Source: an uncultured SAR86 cluster bacterium
GTDB lineage: Bacteria; Pseudomonadota; Gammaproteobacteria; Magnimaribacterales; TMED112
Direction: 5' to 3'
Assembly (NCBI GenBank): GCA_902585315.1
Contig: CACIDC010000008.1
Span: 1-35,852, forward strand
Length of the DNA: 35,852 bases
Positions 34,427 through 35,852 of this stretch are shown piece after piece (within the stretch, counting starts at the first letter, position 1; each line of letters opens with the position of its first letter). The notes under the pieces were generated by a model. The model was not told the DNA's origin and ran no database searches. It saw nothing but the letters and a program-made list of their open reading frames with translations. Both the position numbers and the translations under genes were made by a program.

Positions 34427-34907
34427 TATATTCTTTTATTGTGAAAGCAAATTCATTTTGATCAGATTGATCAAAATTTTCAGAAGATACTTCAAGCCAC
34501 TCATCGATACTAAATTCTGGAAAATAAACATCTCCATCAAGATGAGCTGCACTAACCCATGAGATCACAAGTTTGTTAACTCTAGACATCCCTTCTTCAA
34601 AAATTCTAGAACCGCCAATTAAGATTATTTCATCATTGGTATATTTTTCTCCAAGCCTAATAGCTTCATCTAAAGATTTACATATATAGCAACCTTCAAT
34701 GCTCTCTAACTTATTGGATACTATAATATTTGTCCTATTTGGTAGAGGTCTCCCAATTGATTCAAATGTATTTCTCCCCATGATTATTGGTTTATGCATG
34801 GAATAATTTTTAAAATGCTCAAGGTCGTCTTTTAACTTCCATGGTAAATCATTATTTACACCAATCAGTCTGTCAGCATTCATTGCAACAAGAGAAGAGA
34901 TAATCAT
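34416..34907 (-). CDS. folA: Dihydrofolate reductase
   Basis: DHFR regenerates tetrahydrofolate with NADPH after thymidylate synthesis. The 163-residue protein shows [33 protein letters not shown] with the catalytic acid in the LKDDL segment, then [26 protein letters not shown] and [14 protein letters not shown]. Length is normal. It overlaps thyA by four bases (ATGA), so both enzymes of the thymidylate cycle are translated together. Confidence 0.95.
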   Translation of the reverse strand: MIISSLVAMNADRLIGVNNDLPWKLKDDLEHFKNYSMHKPIIMGRNTFESIGRPLPNRTNIIVSNKLESIEGCYICKSLDEAIRLGEKYTNDEIILIGGSRIFEEGMSRVNKLVISWVSAAHLDGDVYFPEFSIDEWLEVSSENFDQSDQNEFAFTIKEYIKK

Positions 34908-35692
34908 ATCGCTACAGGTGCGGGGATGTGAGGATGATGTTCATAACCAATTATTTCAAAATCCTCAAAAACGTAATCATCAATTGAGTTTTTTTTCGCA
35001 ACTTTTATTTGTGGGGGCTGCAAGGGAGATCTTGTTAGTTGCTCATCAGCTTGTGTTAAATGATTATTGTATAAGTGTGCATCACCTAAAGTATGAACAA
35101 AAACACCAACCTCTAGGTCACATACATTTGCAATCATATGAGTAAGCAACGCGTAAGAAGCAATATTAAAAGGAACACCTAAAAAAATATCAGCACTTCT
35201 TTGATATAGCTGACAAGATAGCTTTCCTTCTTGAACATAGAATTGAAATAAGATGTGGCATGGAGCAAGAGCCATACTTGGAATTTCAGCAACATTCCAT
35301 GCGCTAACAATGTGTCTTCTACTATTAGGGTTGTTTTTAATCTGATCAATAACATTTGAGATTTGATCATGGAAACCATTTGCTCCTTTCCAATCACGCC
35401 ACTGTTTACCATAAACTGGGCCTAAGTCTCCATTCTCATCAGCCCATTCATCCCAAATTGAAACTCCATTATCCTTTAAATATTTTATATTGGTATCTCC
35501 CTTAAGGAACCAAAGTAATTCGTATGCTACGGACTTAAAATGAATTTTTTTTGTAGTCAGCAAAGGGAAAGAATCTTGCAGGTCAAATCTCATTTGGTGA
35601 CCAAATATTGATAGAGTGCCTGTGCCTGTTCTATCGCCCTTAGGCTTACCAGAATCTTTAACTTTTTTAAGTAAATCTAGGTATTCTTGCAT
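34904..35692 (-). CDS. thyA: Thymidylate synthase
   Basis: ThyA methylates dUMP to dTMP with methylene-tetrahydrofolate, producing the dihydrofolate used by FolA. The 262-residue protein (E. coli 264) shows [29 protein letters not shown], the catalytic Cys in [11 protein letters not shown] (C145), [19 protein letters not shown] and [10 protein letters not shown]. Its ATG directly follows the TAA of lgt with no gap, giving the usual lgt-thyA order. Confidence 0.97.
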   Translation of the reverse strand: MQEYLDLLKKVKDSGKPKGDRTGTGTLSIFGHQMRFDLQDSFPLLTTKKIHFKSVAYELLWFLKGDTNIKYLKDNGVSIWDEWADENGDLGPVYGKQWRDWKGANGFHDQISNVIDQIKNNPNSRRHIVSAWNVAEIPSMALAPCHILFQFYVQEGKLSCQLYQRSADIFLGVPFNIASYALLTHMIANVCDLEVGVFVHTLGDAHLYNNHLTQADEQLTRSPLQPPQIKVAKKNSIDDYVFEDFEIIGYEHHPHIPAPVAI

Positions 35693-35852
35693 TTATTTTT
35701 TTGAAAGTATGAGTAGCCCTAATATTATCATAGGTATCGATAATAATTGACCTTGAGTGAGAAAACTAAACAATAAAAAGTCATTACCCCAAACCGAGTC
35801 GGGAGATTTGTAGAATTCAACTATGGATCTTGAAATACCATAACCGATTAGA
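35693..35852 (-). CDS. lgt: Prolipoprotein diacylglyceryl transferase, C-terminal fragment
   Basis: Only the last 52 codons are inside the window; the gene continues beyond the right edge. The visible end reads YGISRSIVEFYKSP and then LTQGQLLSIPMIILGLLIL before the TAA. These are the conserved C-terminal segments of Lgt, which adds the diacylglyceryl group to lipobox cysteines in the inner membrane. The position upstream of thyA is as in many gammaproteobacteria. Confidence 0.9.
   Translation of the reverse strand, partial: LIGYGISRSIVEFYKSPDSVWGNDFLLFSFLTQGQLLSIPMIILGLLILSKK

Noticed and set aside
1-35852. CRISPR arrays, insertion sequences, tRNA or rRNA genes, prophage genes
   Set aside because: No direct-repeat arrays, transposase-like proteins, tRNA-like cloverleaf sequence or phage proteins were seen by eye; a tRNAscan or repeat-finder run would settle short cases.

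Overview
The window is a stretch of bacterial chromosome, roughly one third G+C by eye, with very short intergenic gaps, many start/stop overlaps between co-directional genes, and every convergent gene pair overlapping at its stop codons. Gene content (sigma-32 RpoH, EF-P with ArgS, a SPOR protein, YggS and YggT, LipB/LipA, YaaA, a TonB2-type DUF3450-ExbB-ExbB-ExbD-TonB-TPR cluster, Lgt-ThyA-FolA) is gammaproteobacterial. AT richness, compactness, DUF3604, prolyl-hydroxylase-like and nitronate-monooxygenase-like genes suggest a streamlined marine gammaproteobacterium of SAR86-like type. That placement is inference; there is no rRNA or other decisive marker. I saw no insertion sequence, phage gene, CRISPR array, tRNA or rRNA.

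Layout. 1-1508: three membrane proteins of unknown role, one of the HXXEE family. 1514-7148: a possible metal-related block, made of a 15-residue peptide with eight cysteines (1551-1598) too short for usual gene callers, a PepSY-type membrane protein, a Met/His-rich outer-membrane-like protein of the kind found near copper genes, then the coupled trio DUF3604 / parvulin-like PPIase / HupE-UreJ-type membrane protein. 7236-10259: a glycosyltransferase-like protein, a cupin, a MAPEG protein, a small lipoprotein and alanine dehydrogenase. 10256-12610 (minus): PEP synthase. 12698-17861: nitroreductase, ceramidase-like and sterol-desaturase-like membrane enzymes, a small membrane protein, an exported alpha/beta hydrolase, a nitronate-monooxygenase-like enzyme and a membrane-anchored prolyl-4-hydroxylase-like dioxygenase. 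17865-22343: uvrD-lipB-lipA-yaaA, overlapping start-on-stop. 22324-22488 (minus): a possible 54-residue protein. 22627-24138: rpoH and trmB. 24135-28071 (minus): efp-argS-SPOR-yggS-yggT. 28124-29017: a DUF1295 membrane protein. 29104-34426: the TonB energising cluster. 34416-35852 (minus): lgt (cut by the right edge)-thyA-folA.

The most unusual items are the Cys-rich micro-peptide and its position directly ahead of a copper-type PepSY/Met-His-rich pair, which resembles a metal-sensing leader peptide or a tiny metal-binding protein, and the tightly coupled DUF3604-PPIase-HupE trio of unknown function. Several candidate -10 elements lie only about 6-18 bases ahead of start codons (Cys-rich peptide, prolyl hydroxylase, rpoH), suggesting very short or absent 5' leaders. 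All functions are read from sequence motifs and family knowledge; no search was run.
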